A stretch of DNA of 64,000 nucleotides from Coprococcus ammoniilyticus (GCF_025567345.1 NZ_JAOQJS010000004.1:186001-250000), one strand, 5' to 3'. Positions 9,184-18,190 are shown, counted from the first letter of the stretch. A program made the numbers and translations. The notes: generated by a model not told the origin, from the sequence alone.

Positions 9184-9621
9184 ATGCGGATAATTGGATT
9201 GGACTACGGAACAAAGACAGTAGGAGTTGCGGTCAGTGATGCGCTGATGATCACGGCACAGCCACTTGAAACAATAGAAAGAAAATCAGCAAACAAGCTT
9301 CGACAGACACTTGCGAGGATAGAGAGTATCATTGAAGAATATCAGGCGGAACGGATCGTTCTCGGATATCCGAAGAATATGAATAATACGATTGGAGAAC
9401 GGGCAGAAGCGGCCGAACAGTTTAAAGAAGATCTGGAACGCAGGACAGGCCTGGAAGTGATCCTGTGGGATGAAAGACTCTCTACGGTAGAAGCAGAACG
9501 GATTTTAATGGATACTGGAGTCAGAAGAGAAAACCGGAAGCAGTATGTGGACAAGATGGCTGCTGCGGTTATTTTGCAGAATTATCTTGACAGTCAGGCT
9601 CATGAAGGGCAGACAGAATAG
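9184..9621 (+). CDS. ruvX: Holliday-junction resolvase-like protein RuvX/YqgF
   Basis: RNase H-fold nuclease family linked to pre-16S rRNA 5'-end maturation and possibly recombination. The 145 residues start MRIIGLDYGTKTVGVAVSDA, holding the first catalytic aspartate. They contain IVLGYPKNM and the conserved WDERLSTVEAE with the later acidic residues. I chose ATG 9184 because the family begins exactly there; the upstream in-frame start would add 16 unconserved residues. It sits between ireB and the DUF1292 gene. Confidence 0.93.
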   Translation: MRIIGLDYGTKTVGVAVSDALMITAQPLETIERKSANKLRQTLARIESIIEEYQAERIVLGYPKNMNNTIGERAEAAEQFKEDLERRTGLEVILWDERLSTVEAERILMDTGVRRENRKQYVDKMAAAVILQNYLDSQAHEGQTE

Positions 9622-9639
9622 TCGAAAGGATTAAACAGA

Positions 9640-9912
9640 ATGGAAAACGACAGCATAGTATTTACAGATGAAGATGGCAATGAGGTTGCTTTTTCTGTTA
9701 TGGAGCAGACAACTCTTGGCGGAGTGAATTACCTGCTTGTTACAGAAGATGGAGACGATGAGGATGATGGTTCTTTCCTGATCCTGAAGGAGAATGCTTT
9801 AGACAGTGAAGGTGAGATGGCAGCGTTTGATATCGTTGAAGATGACAAAGAATTAGAAGCAGTTATGAAGATATTTGAAGAACTGCTAGAGGACGTAGAT
9901 TTGGAGGTATAG
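9640..9912 (+). CDS. DUF1292 protein (UPF0473, YrzB-like)
   Basis: Very acidic 90-residue protein of unknown function, recognised by length, by the opening FTDEDGNEVAFSVMEQTT and by its place after ruvX. Acidic clusters (DGDDEDDG and a C-terminus with EELLEDVDLEV) give it a strongly negative charge, as in the family. It lies 18 bases after ruvX and four bases before the rnjA start, whose GGAGG site falls inside its last codons, so the two are coupled. Confidence 0.85.
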   Translation: MENDSIVFTDEDGNEVAFSVMEQTTLGGVNYLLVTEDGDDEDDGSFLILKENALDSEGEMAAFDIVEDDKELEAVMKIFEELLEDVDLEV

Positions 9913-9916
9913 AACA

Positions 9917-11581
9917 TTGAAAAAATTGAATAGTGATGCAGTAAAGATCATTCCATTGGGCGGATTGGAACAGATTGGAATGAACATTACTGCAATAGAG
10001 TATGAGGACTCTATTATAGTCATTGACTGCGGTCTGGCATTCCCTGAGGACGATATGTTAGGAATCGATCTTGTAATACCGGATGTCACTTACCTTAAGG
10101 AAAACGCGGACAAAGTCAAAGGACTTGTGGTTACCCATGGTCATGAGGATCATATCGGAGCCATTCCTTACATTGAGAAAGAACTCAATATGCCGATTTA
10201 CGCAACAAAGCTTACGATGGGACTGATCGAGAATAAACTGAAAGAACATAATCTGATGAACAACACCAGACGTAAGGTTGTAAAATATGGACAGAATATC
10301 ATTCTTGGAAAATTCCGGATAGAATTTATTAAGACGAACCATTCGATTGCTGATTCCGCAGCATTGGCGATCTATACGCCGGCAGGACTGCTTGTCCATA
10401 CCGGAGATTTCAAGATTGATTATACACCGGTATTTGGAGACATGATCGATCTCCAACGTTTTGCGGAACTTGGAAAAAAAGGCGTTCTGGCACTGATGGC
10501 AGATTCCACAAATGCAGAACGTGAGGGCTTTACAAAGTCAGAAAAGACAGTAGGAAGAACCTTTGATAATCTGTTCAATGATAATCAGAATCATCGTATT
10601 ATTATTGCTACATTTGCATCGAATGTAGATCGTGTGCAGCAGATTATCAATTCGGCATATAAATATGGCAGAAAAGTAATCATCGAAGGAAGAAGTATGG
10701 TGAATATCATCAGCACAGCTTCTGAACTCGGATATATTGATATACCGGACAACACGCTGATCGATATCAGCCAGATCAAGAATTATCCGGATGAGAAGCT
10801 GGTTCTGATCACGACAGGAAGCCAAGGTGAAAACATGGCTGCCTTATCAAGGATCGCAGCATCGATCCATAATAAGATTTCTATCATGCCGGGAGATGTG
10901 GTCATATTCAGTTCGCACCCAATCCCTGGTAATGAAAAAGCGGTATTCAAGGTGATCAATGAGCTGGAAATGAAAGGTGCTCATGTAATTTTTGAAGATA
11001 CACATGTATCCGGACATGCATGCAGAGAGGAATTGAAGCTGATCTATGCACTCACAAAACCAAAATATGCGATACCAGTACATGGTGAGTACAGACATCT
11101 GAAGCGCCATGCAGAGCTGGCACAGGAGATGGGTATTCCAAAAGAGAATATCAAGATCCTGACAACAGGAGATGTTCTGGAAGTCAGTGAGGATAAACTG
11201 GAAGTAACCGGAAAAGTTCCTGCACAGGGAGTCTTTGTTGACGGACTTGGAGTTGGAGATGTTGGAAATATCGTTTTAAGAGACAGACAACTTCTGTCGC
11301 AGAATGGTCTTCTGATCATCGTAGTGACACTCGATAAATACAGCAATAACCTGATTGCAGGACCGGATATCGTTTCCCGTGGATTTGTATATGTCAGAGA
11401 ATCGGAAACATTGATGGAAGACTGCCGTGCCGTAGTAGAAGAAGCACTGGAGAAATGCCTGCGGAAGAATATTACCGACTGGGGCAAGATCAAGACAACC
11501 ATCAAGGATTCCTTAAGTGAATTCCTTTGGAAGCGGACGAAGAGAAGCCCGATGATCCTTCCAATCATTACCGAAGTATAA
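9917..11581 (+). CDS. rnjA: Ribonuclease J
   Basis: Metallo-beta-lactamase/beta-CASP endo- and 5'-3' exoribonuclease central to mRNA turnover and rRNA maturation in Firmicutes. The 554 residues fit RNase J1. The zinc motif HGHEDH is at 74-79, further metal ligands lie near HTGDFK and ADSTNAE, and the beta-CASP part has SGHACREELK and the HGEYRH motif. The start is TTG 9917: GGAGG (9903-9907) sits nine bases upstream and the product begins MKKLNSDAVKIIPLGG; no ATG fits better. It lies inside the block that in Bacillus runs directly from yrzB to yrrL. Confidence 0.96.
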   Translation: MKKLNSDAVKIIPLGGLEQIGMNITAIEYEDSIIVIDCGLAFPEDDMLGIDLVIPDVTYLKENADKVKGLVVTHGHEDHIGAIPYIEKELNMPIYATKLTMGLIENKLKEHNLMNNTRRKVVKYGQNIILGKFRIEFIKTNHSIADSAALAIYTPAGLLVHTGDFKIDYTPVFGDMIDLQRFAELGKKGVLALMADSTNAEREGFTKSEKTVGRTFDNLFNDNQNHRIIIATFASNVDRVQQIINSAYKYGRKVIIEGRSMVNIISTASELGYIDIPDNTLIDISQIKNYPDEKLVLITTGSQGENMAALSRIAASIHNKISIMPGDVVIFSSHPIPGNEKAVFKVINELEMKGAHVIFEDTHVSGHACREELKLIYALTKPKYAIPVHGEYRHLKRHAELAQEMGIPKENIKILTTGDVLEVSEDKLEVTGKVPAQGVFVDGLGVGDVGNIVLRDRQLLSQNGLLIIVVTLDKYSNNLIAGPDIVSRGFVYVRESETLMEDCRAVVEEALEKCLRKNITDWGKIKTTIKDSLSEFLWKRTKRSPMILPIITEV

Positions 11582-11642
11582 ATTGTCCTGAAAAATAGTG
11601 TCCATGCACAGATGCAGGTTAAGAAGAAAAGAGGAAACAGAC

Positions 11643-11978
11643 ATGAGTGATGTTGTTGAACTCAGCAAAAAACTGAATGAAACGATAAAGGAGTCAGAAT
11701 TCTACAGAAATTATCTGACCTGCCGTGAACGGCTGTATGAACATCCGGATCTTCTCCGGGGACTGAATGAATTCAAGAAAAGAAATTCAGAGATCCAGAA
11801 CCGTGGCTCTGTGGATAATCCATACGATGAGGTGGTTGCACTGTTTGAGGAGTATGACGCAATCGTTCACGACACGATCGTGAATGATTTCCTTCGGGCA
11901 GAACGAAAGCTGTGCAGGATGTTGAAAACGATGTATGATGAGATTGCAGATGGTCTGGATGTTGACATAAAGCAGTAG
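11643..11978 (+). CDS. YlbF/YmcA family protein
   Basis: Helical 111-residue protein of the DUF964 family. Bacillus YlbF and YmcA form the Y-complex with YaaT, which guides RNase Y and affects competence and sporulation. Family features are the N-terminal ELSKKLNETIKESEFYRNY and the central NEFKKRNSEIQN. ATG 11643 follows a GAGG site; the longer in-frame start has none. Its place right after RNase J puts two mRNA-decay functions in one transcript. A role in decay is inferred from family and context. Confidence 0.8.
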   Translation: MSDVVELSKKLNETIKESEFYRNYLTCRERLYEHPDLLRGLNEFKKRNSEIQNRGSVDNPYDEVVALFEEYDAIVHDTIVNDFLRAERKLCRMLKTMYDEIADGLDVDIKQ

Positions 11979-12039
11979 GATATGATAAAACAGTTACGAG
12001 AAGTGTCTGGATGGACACCGTAAGATAAGGAGAACAGAT

Positions 12040-12450
12040 ATGGCTATAGATAGTGCTGTAACAATGAAACGGATATTGCGGTTTGCGATAGGCTTACTGG
12101 TAAATGTATTTATCCTGTTTATACTTGTGAAAGTGTTTGCGTTTGGCTTTAGCTTTGCCTATGATGTATTTGCCAGCAATAGCTGTAAGGATAAATCTGA
12201 TACAAAGGTAGTCACAGTCACAGTTCTGCCGGATTCTTCGATCAAGGATGTATGCGAGACTCTGGATGATGCCGGAGTTGTAAAAAATGCATATGCACTG
12301 ATGGTGCGTATCCGAATCGGATCTTATGCAGCAAAGATAAAACCTGGAACATATGAGATCGCACCAAGTTATACAAATGATGAGATCATAACGATCATAA
12401 CAGGTGGAACTCTGGATAGTGACAGTAAGAAAAGTGGAGATAATAAATGA
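12040..12450 (+). CDS. Short MltG/YceG-like membrane protein without catalytic domain
   Basis: 136 residues. A membrane helix (about 14-45) is followed by a small LysM-like domain (SIKDVCETLDDAGVVKNAYA, then KPGTYEIAPSYTNDEII) like the N-terminal domain of the endolytic transglycosylase MltG. The large catalytic domain of MltG, about 200 residues, is absent; the gene stops cleanly and overlaps the next start by four bases (ATGA). It sits where Bacillus has yrrL (mltG). It may bind or sense wall material, or regulate a full-length MltG encoded elsewhere. Family assignment is fair; function unknown. Confidence 0.7.
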   Translation: MAIDSAVTMKRILRFAIGLLVNVFILFILVKVFAFGFSFAYDVFASNSCKDKSDTKVVTVTVLPDSSIKDVCETLDDAGVVKNAYALMVRIRIGSYAAKIKPGTYEIAPSYTNDEIITIITGGTLDSDSKKSGDNK

Positions 12451-13109
12451 TAACAGATGAGAGAATTGCATCCTTCATAAATTCATTCAACAATGACTAT
12501 GATGATGCAATAACTGCTATCAGAAAAGAAGCAGAAGAGCAGGGGGTTCCTATCATACGAAGAGAGGCCGGAGAATTTATCAGGCTTCTTCTGAGAATGA
12601 AGAAACCGGTAAATATACTGGAGATAGGAACTGCGGTAGGCTTTTCTGCTATTTTTATGAGCAGGTTTATTGCAGAGGGTGGACATATCACAACAATTGA
12701 AAACTATCAGCCGAGAATTGATCGGGCAAAAGAGAATATAAAGCTGGCAGGTGCAGAAAAGAAGATCACTCTGTTAGAGGGAGATGCAAATGAGATCCTG
12801 CCGACATTGTCGGATCAATATGATCTGGTCTTTATGGATGCTGCAAAAGGTCAGTATGGAAGCTTTTTCCAGAAGGTGGTTCCTTTACTTGCGCCGGAAG
12901 GAATCCTGCTATGTGATAATGTGCTGCAGGATGGAGATGTACTGGAATCGCGGTTTGCAGTAACCAGAAGAAACCGGACAATTCATGCCAGAATGCGGGA
13001 ATATCTGTATGAATTAAAGCATGATGAACGGCTGGATACAGCCATCCTGAATATAGGAGATGGAATGAGCCTATCGGTGAAAAAAACGGCTGATAAAAAG
13101 GATCATTGA
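12447..13109 (+). CDS. trmR: SAM-dependent O-methyltransferase, TrmR (YrrM)-like
   Basis: Class I O-methyltransferase of the catechol-OMT-like family, 220 residues. Motif I is ILEIGTAVGFSAIF near 57-69, the ribose acidic residue is in TIENY, and the metal/active-site segment is DLVFMDAAKGQY. In Bacillus, YrrM (TrmR) methylates 5-hydroxyuridine to 5-methoxyuridine at tRNA position 34. Identity here rests on family plus the same order (yrrL-yrrM-yrrN/O), because the U32 peptidase that follows is of the kind that makes the hydroxyuridine. ATGA overlap with the upstream gene indicates coupling. Confidence 0.78.
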   Translation: MITDERIASFINSFNNDYDDAITAIRKEAEEQGVPIIRREAGEFIRLLLRMKKPVNILEIGTAVGFSAIFMSRFIAEGGHITTIENYQPRIDRAKENIKLAGAEKKITLLEGDANEILPTLSDQYDLVFMDAAKGQYGSFFQKVVPLLAPEGILLCDNVLQDGDVLESRFAVTRRNRTIHARMREYLYELKHDERLDTAILNIGDGMSLSVKKTADKKDH

Positions 13110-13217
13110 AAAAGTAGTGGATCAATGAAAAAACAAGAAGATATTAACAGGCGGATGGCAACAGACTAAAAGGTGATGTCATCTGTACGGAAAGAAAAGA
13201 AGAGGGTTTTGAAAGAT

Positions 13218-14456
13218 ATGGCAGAACGTAAAGTGGAACTGCTTGTTCCGGCAGGTAGTCTTGAGGTATTAAAGGTTGCAGTAGATTATGGTGCGGATGC
13301 AGTCTATATTGGCGGACAGGCATATGGACTTCGTGCAAAAGCAGATAATTTTTCGATTGAAGAAATGAAAAAGGCTGTGAAATATGCGCATGCAAAGAAT
13401 GCAAAGGTATATGTGACAGCAAATATATTTGCACATAATTATGATATTGAAGGAATGAAGGCATATTTTGAGCAGTTGAAGGATACCGGTGTCGATGCGG
13501 TTCTGGTATCAGATCCGGGTATTTTTATGCTGGCAAAGGAAATCATGCCTGATATGGAACTTCATATCAGCACCCAGGCAAATAACACGAATTACCTGAC
13601 GTATAATTTCTGGTATAATATGGGGGCAAAACGAGTGGTCACAGCCAGAGAACTGTCACTTGTGGAGATTAAACAGATCAGAGAACATATTCCGGAGGAT
13701 ATGGAGATTGAGTCCTTTATGCATGGAGCAATGTGCATTTCCTATTCCGGACGCTGCCTGCTCAGCAGTTATTTTACAGGAAGAGATGCAAATCGTGGAG
13801 CATGTACACATCCATGTAGATGGAAGTATCACATTGTAGAAGAAACAAGACCGGGCGAGTACATGCCGGTCAATGAAGATGACAGGGGTACTTATATTTT
13901 TAATTCCAAAGATCTTTGTATGATTGAGCATATCCCGGAAATGATCGATGCCGGAATTGACAGCTTTAAGATTGAGGGAAGAATGAAAACGGCACTATAT
14001 GTTGCAACGGTAGCAAGAACCTATCGTAAAGCAATTGATGACTATATGGAATCTCCGGAGCTGTACCGGTCAAATATGGAATATTATAAATCAGAAATTG
14101 CAAAATGCACATACCGTCAATTTACAACTGGATTTTATTTTGGAAAAACAGATCAGGATTCTCAGATCTATGATAATAACACATATATTAAAAACTGTAC
14201 TTATATAGGCAATGTACAGGAGGTTACAGAGGACGGACTGGTTGCATTTGAACAGAAAAACAAATTCTCAGTCGGAGAAGAGATAGAATGTATGAACTTT
14301 GATGGAACCAATACGGTCTGCCGGGTTGAGGAGATCTACAATGACCGGATGGAACCGATGGAATCAGCACCGCATCCAAAGATGCAGTTGTATGTAAAGC
14401 TGGACCGCCCGGTATCAGCGGGAATGATACTCAGACGGCAGGAGCTTTCGGAATAG
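13218..14456 (+). CDS. U32 family peptidase-like protein, probable tRNA U34 hydroxylation enzyme (TrhP-like)
   Basis: The 412-residue protein has a TIM-barrel N-terminus starting ELLVPAGSLEVLKVAVDYGA and the U32 signature ESFMHGAMCISYSGRCLLS, followed by RGACTHPCRW with its cysteines, which bind an Fe-S cluster in studied members. E. coli TrhP and Bacillus YrrN/YrrO of this family use prephenate to make ho5U34. Following a TrmR-like gene, this is the most likely role. The ATG at 13218 matches the family N-terminus; GTG 13173 with an AAAGG site just upstream is an alternative. It ends one base before the convergent sigK stop. Confidence 0.85.
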   Translation: MAERKVELLVPAGSLEVLKVAVDYGADAVYIGGQAYGLRAKADNFSIEEMKKAVKYAHAKNAKVYVTANIFAHNYDIEGMKAYFEQLKDTGVDAVLVSDPGIFMLAKEIMPDMELHISTQANNTNYLTYNFWYNMGAKRVVTARELSLVEIKQIREHIPEDMEIESFMHGAMCISYSGRCLLSSYFTGRDANRGACTHPCRWKYHIVEETRPGEYMPVNEDDRGTYIFNSKDLCMIEHIPEMIDAGIDSFKIEGRMKTALYVATVARTYRKAIDDYMESPELYRSNMEYYKSEIAKCTYRQFTTGFYFGKTDQDSQIYDNNTYIKNCTYIGNVQEVTEDGLVAFEQKNKFSVGEEIECMNFDGTNTVCRVEEIYNDRMEPMESAPHPKMQLYVKLDRPVSAGMILRRQELSE

Positions 14457-14457
14457 G

Positions 14458-15078
14458 TCAGGCTTCAAGCTGCCTGCGGATCTTCTGTAATGCCCGTTTT
14501 TCGATTCTGGAGACATAGGAACGGGAAATCCCCATCTGGCTGGCAATCTCTTTTTGTGTGCGTGGAGGGTGACCGTATAGACCATAACGACGGATGATAA
14601 GGCTGGCTTCCTGCTCGGACAGACAGTGCTTCAGACAGTATGGAAGACGGTTTATGTGGTAAGCATGCACCATAGAATCCAGAATAGTTGCTTCATCCTG
14701 ACTGATGATGTCGATCAGATTGATCTCATTTCCTTCTTTGTCGGTACCAATCGGTTCAAACAGGGAGACTTCGCGGGCGTATTTTCTGGAGTGACGGAGC
14801 ATCATGAGCAGCTCGTTGTCGATACATCTGGAAGCGTATGTGACCAGACGGTTGCCTTTGGCATGATCGTAGGAATCGATCGCCTTGATAAGACCGATGG
14901 TTCCGACGGAGAGCAGATCATCATTGTCAGCGGTTCCAATGTATTTTTTTGCAATATGGGCGACCAGACGCATATTGGATTCGATCAGAATCCGCCGCGC
15001 ATCGGCATCCCCTGCCCTGCATAATTTCAGATAATATTCTTCCTGATCCGGTAAAAGGGGTTTTTTAAATGCCTGCAT
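14458..15078 (-). CDS. sigK: Sporulation sigma factor SigK
   Basis: Late mother-cell sigma factor of endospore formation. It has 206 residues. Region 2 contains NMRLVAHIAKKY, DDLLSVGTIGLIKAI and RLVTYASRCIDNE; region 4 is a helix-turn-helix ending SQMGISRSYVSRIEKRAL. The segment EPIGTDKEGNEINLIDII distinguishes SigK from SigE. ATG 15078 is chosen because AGGGG (revcomp of 15089-15093) is well placed. This gives no long pro-sequence; an in-frame start at 15138 would add 20 residues. The gene is uninterrupted, with no skin-type insertion. It converges on the U32 gene and diverges from pilB. Confidence 0.92.
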   Translation of the reverse strand: MQAFKKPLLPDQEEYYLKLCRAGDADARRILIESNMRLVAHIAKKYIGTADNDDLLSVGTIGLIKAIDSYDHAKGNRLVTYASRCIDNELLMMLRHSRKYAREVSLFEPIGTDKEGNEINLIDIISQDEATILDSMVHAYHINRLPYCLKHCLSEQEASLIIRRYGLYGHPPRTQKEIASQMGISRSYVSRIEKRALQKIRRQLEA

Positions 15079-15205
15079 AGAAAATAGACCCCTAGCGATT
15101 TGTATATATTTTATGATTAAAATGTGGAAAAAGTGCATATCCCAAAAAATAAAATTGGTAAAATGTGAAAAAAATTAAAAAAAAATGACTAAAATCTGTT
15201 CAAAA

Positions 15206-15236
15206 TGTTTAATTTTTTATTAGATTGTGCTATACT
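15206..15236 (+). promoter_or_regulatory. Putative promoter for the type IV pilus operon
   Basis: An extended -10 (TGC then TATACT, 15228-15236) lies 49 bases before pilB in a very A/T-rich gap. The -35 is weak (TGTTTA or TTTAAT around 15206-15213), consistent with an activator-dependent or extended-(-10) promoter. Confidence 0.5.
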
Positions 15237-15285
15237 CTGTAAGTAATGCTTGTATATTTCAGAAATGTAGGAGGGACAGACCGGT

Positions 15286-17004
15286 ATGCGATTAGGAATG
15301 GGTCGTAAAAAGATTAGAATAGGTGATATTCTCGTAGCGGCAGGAGCTATTACAGAAGAACAGTTACAGGAGGCTCTGGCATATCAGAAAGAGAATGGCG
15401 GAAAACTCGGAAATGTTCTTGTTGATCTTGGTATGATCAGTAATGAGATTCTGATAACGCTTCTGACACAGCAGCTTGGCATTGATTACATAGAATTAAA
15501 GGGAGCAAAGATAGAAGAGAAGGTGCTTCATCTGGTTCCGGAGAATATGGTAGCAAAATATAAAGTTATTCCTATCGAGATCGATCCGGATAACCCGAAT
15601 ATTTTAAAACTTGCCATGTCAGATCCGATGGATATCAATGCGATCGATGATATTGGACTTGTAACCAATATGCAGGTGGAGCCTATGCTTGCAACAGAGG
15701 ATCAGATCAATGATGCCATCGGCAAGTATTACGGAAGCTCCAAAGCAATGGAAGCGGCTGAGATGTATCGTCAGGAACAGGCAGATGCACTTGGCGGCGG
15801 AGATGAAGATGAAGTAAATGAAGATATAGATAATTCTCCTATCGTTTTGCTTGTAAAACAGATCATAGAAGGCGGAGTTCGACAGAGAGCGTCCGATATT
15901 CATATTGAGGCATTGGAAAGCAGTGTCCGTGTCCGCTACAGGATCGATGGTGCATTAAAACAGGTTATGTCCTACGACTTAAGTATTCTTGCGGGTATCA
16001 CAGCCCGAATCAAGATCATCGGTGGTATGGATATTGCAGAAAAGAGAAAGCCACAGGATGGTCGTATCACGATCTTTGTAGACCGCAGAGAGTTTGATGT
16101 CCGTGTATCTATCCTTCCGACTGTATATGGAGAGAAGACGGTTATGCGACTTACCTCCAAGGACGGACTTACAAAACCGAAGAGCGGACTTGGTCTGGAT
16201 GAGGATGAGATCAAGGTATTTGATGGAATCCTGAGTAATCCACACGGAATTATCCTTGTAACAGGACCTACCGGTTCCGGTAAATCAACGACACTGTACA
16301 CATCCTTAAGTGAGCTGAACAAAGAGGATGTAAACATTATCACAGTAGAAGACCCTGTCGAGGCGAATATCAATGGTATTAACCAGGTACAGGTAAATAA
16401 TAAAGCAGATATGACATTCGCAGCAGCCTTAAGATCCATTCTTCGTCAGGATCCGGATATCATAATGATCGGAGAAATTCGAGATGGTGAGACTGCTCAG
16501 ATCGCGGTTCAGGCCGCTATCACAGGACACTTGGTTGTATCAACACTCCATACAAACTCAGCAGCAAGTACGATCACCCGTCTGGAAGATATGGGAATCG
16601 AACCTTATGTTGTAGGTGATGCGGTTGTAGGTGTTATTGCACAGCGACTTGTAAGAAGACTGTGCCCGACCTGCAAACAGCCTCGTCTCGTAGAAGATGA
16701 AGAGAGAATAGTACTCGGCGTGCCGGAGGATGAAGAAGATGTTATCATTTATGAGCCGTCTGGCTGCCCGTTGTGTAATGATACAGGCTATTCAGGACGA
16801 ATCGGTGTATACGAGATGATGCCGGTATCCAAAGCACTGCAGGCGGTTATCTCGACCGGAGCGACAGCGGATAAGATTGAAAAACAGGCACTTGCAGAAG
16901 GTATGCTTACTCTGAAGATGGGTGCTGCCAAACATGTGCTGAATGGAATTACTTCCATGTCAGAGATGAAGAAGATCGTATATACAACAGGTGATGAATA
17001 TTAA
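15286..17004 (+). CDS. pilB: Type IV pilus extension ATPase PilB (GspE family)
   Basis: Hexameric cytoplasmic ATPase that powers pilus assembly. It has 572 residues. The N-terminal MshEN-type region (about 8-160, RIGDILVAAGAITEEQLQEA) binds c-di-GMP in some relatives. The AAA+ domain has Walker A GPTGSGKST at 327-335, Walker B DIIMIGEIRD near 390-400 and the His box STLHTN. A tetracysteine zinc site (CPTCKQ and CPLCND) is typical of extension ATPases. AGGAGG (15269-15274) fixes ATG 15286. It heads the pilus locus, with pilT and pilC following in order. Confidence 0.95.
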   Translation: MRLGMGRKKIRIGDILVAAGAITEEQLQEALAYQKENGGKLGNVLVDLGMISNEILITLLTQQLGIDYIELKGAKIEEKVLHLVPENMVAKYKVIPIEIDPDNPNILKLAMSDPMDINAIDDIGLVTNMQVEPMLATEDQINDAIGKYYGSSKAMEAAEMYRQEQADALGGGDEDEVNEDIDNSPIVLLVKQIIEGGVRQRASDIHIEALESSVRVRYRIDGALKQVMSYDLSILAGITARIKIIGGMDIAEKRKPQDGRITIFVDRREFDVRVSILPTVYGEKTVMRLTSKDGLTKPKSGLGLDEDEIKVFDGILSNPHGIILVTGPTGSGKSTTLYTSLSELNKEDVNIITVEDPVEANINGINQVQVNNKADMTFAAALRSILRQDPDIIMIGEIRDGETAQIAVQAAITGHLVVSTLHTNSAASTITRLEDMGIEPYVVGDAVVGVIAQRLVRRLCPTCKQPRLVEDEERIVLGVPEDEEDVIIYEPSGCPLCNDTGYSGRIGVYEMMPVSKALQAVISTGATADKIEKQALAEGMLTLKMGAAKHVLNGITSMSEMKKIVYTTGDEY

Positions 17005-17128
17005 AAGATCCGGTCCGGTGATAAACCGGCGTGGATAAAAAAGATTTTTAGCAGAGAAGAATATGTGATCAGGCTCTGTAAAAATAAAATTGAAATTATG
17101 AATGCAACAAAGAAAGGAAGGAAACAGT

Positions 17129-18190
17129 ATGCTGGATATGAAAGAGCTCCTGGCATTCTCGGTTGAGGCAAAAGCGTCGGATGTACATATTGCCGTAGGC
17201 ATACCACCGAAACTCAGAATCAATGGACGACTGACAGAAGTTGAAGTTCCTCCGCTTACACCGGCTGATGCGGCTGAAGCAATCGGAGCAACGATGAAAG
17301 AGAGACATGTAGCAATTTTAAAAGATAGAGGTGAGGTCGATTTCTCATTCGATTCACCAGAAACCGGTCGTTTCCGTGTAAACGTATATATGGATCGTGG
17401 TAATATGGCTGCGGCATACAGACGAGTAGAAACACAGATCCCAAGACCAGATCAGCTCGGTATTCCGAGAGAGGTTGTTGAATTATATAAGAGAAAGAGA
17501 GGTCTGGTACTTGTAACAGGACCTACCGGTTCCGGTAAATCAACAACACTTGCTTCTATTATTAATAAGGCAAATGAAAACCTGACCGATCATATCATTA
17601 CACTGGAGGATCCTATCGAGTATATTCACCATCACAACAAGGCAATCGTTAATCAACGAGAAGTTGGTATGGATACACTCAGTTATGCGAATGCTCTTCG
17701 TGCAGCGCTCCGTGAAGATCCTGATATTATTCTTGTAGGAGAGATGCGAGATCTTGAAACGATTTCAACAGCGATCACTGCAGCCGAGACCGGACACCTG
17801 GTATTCTCGACTCTGCATACGATCGGTGCGGCAAGTACGATCGACCGTATTATCGATATCTTCCCGACAAACCAGCAGCAACAGGTACGAGTACAGCTTG
17901 CGATGGTACTGGAAGGTGTTATTTCCCAGTCACTGCTTCCGACAGCGAACGGACAGGGACGAGTTGCAGCATTTGAAGTAATGCTTGCATCACCGGCGAT
18001 CCGAAGCCTGATACGAGAAGCGAAGACACATCAGATCCAGTCGACGATCCAGACCAGCAGACAGCTCGGAATGATCACAATGGATGATGCATTGTATGAT
18101 CTGTTCTCGTCCGGCACGATCACCAGAGAGATGGCTATGACATATGCACAGGATCAGCAGTATCTCAGAAAGAAGATCAACGGACAATAA
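17129..18190 (+). CDS. pilT: Pilus retraction ATPase PilT
   Basis: Hexameric ATPase that disassembles pili and powers twitching. It has 353 residues: a PAS-like N-terminal domain beginning LLAFSVEAKASDVHIAVG, Walker A GPTGSGKST at 131-139, Walker B DIILVGEMRDLETI (the PilT type) and the AIRSLIREAKTHQ C-terminal motif needed for retraction. It lacks the tetracysteine zinc site of PilB, which supports PilT. ATG 17129 follows AAAGGAAGG. A 38-base stretch over Walker A is nearly identical to pilB, reflecting the conserved P-loop. Its presence implies the pili can retract. Confidence 0.94.
   Translation: MLDMKELLAFSVEAKASDVHIAVGIPPKLRINGRLTEVEVPPLTPADAAEAIGATMKERHVAILKDRGEVDFSFDSPETGRFRVNVYMDRGNMAAAYRRVETQIPRPDQLGIPREVVELYKRKRGLVLVTGPTGSGKSTTLASIINKANENLTDHIITLEDPIEYIHHHNKAIVNQREVGMDTLSYANALRAALREDPDIILVGEMRDLETISTAITAAETGHLVFSTLHTIGAASTIDRIIDIFPTNQQQQVRVQLAMVLEGVISQSLLPTANGQGRVAAFEVMLASPAIRSLIREAKTHQIQSTIQTSRQLGMITMDDALYDLFSSGTITREMAMTYAQDQQYLRKKINGQ

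Noticed and set aside
13144..13464. Minus-strand frame opposite the start of the U32 gene
   Set aside because: No start signal and His/Leu-rich shadow composition; the plus-strand U32 frame explains the region.
14458..15138. Skin-type element interrupting sigK
   Set aside because: The sigK frame is continuous from region 2 to region 4.
16258..17551. Near-identical 38-base stretch in pilB and pilT as a sign of recombination
   Set aside because: It covers the strictly conserved Walker A motif and the genes share codon use; identity does not extend beyond it.
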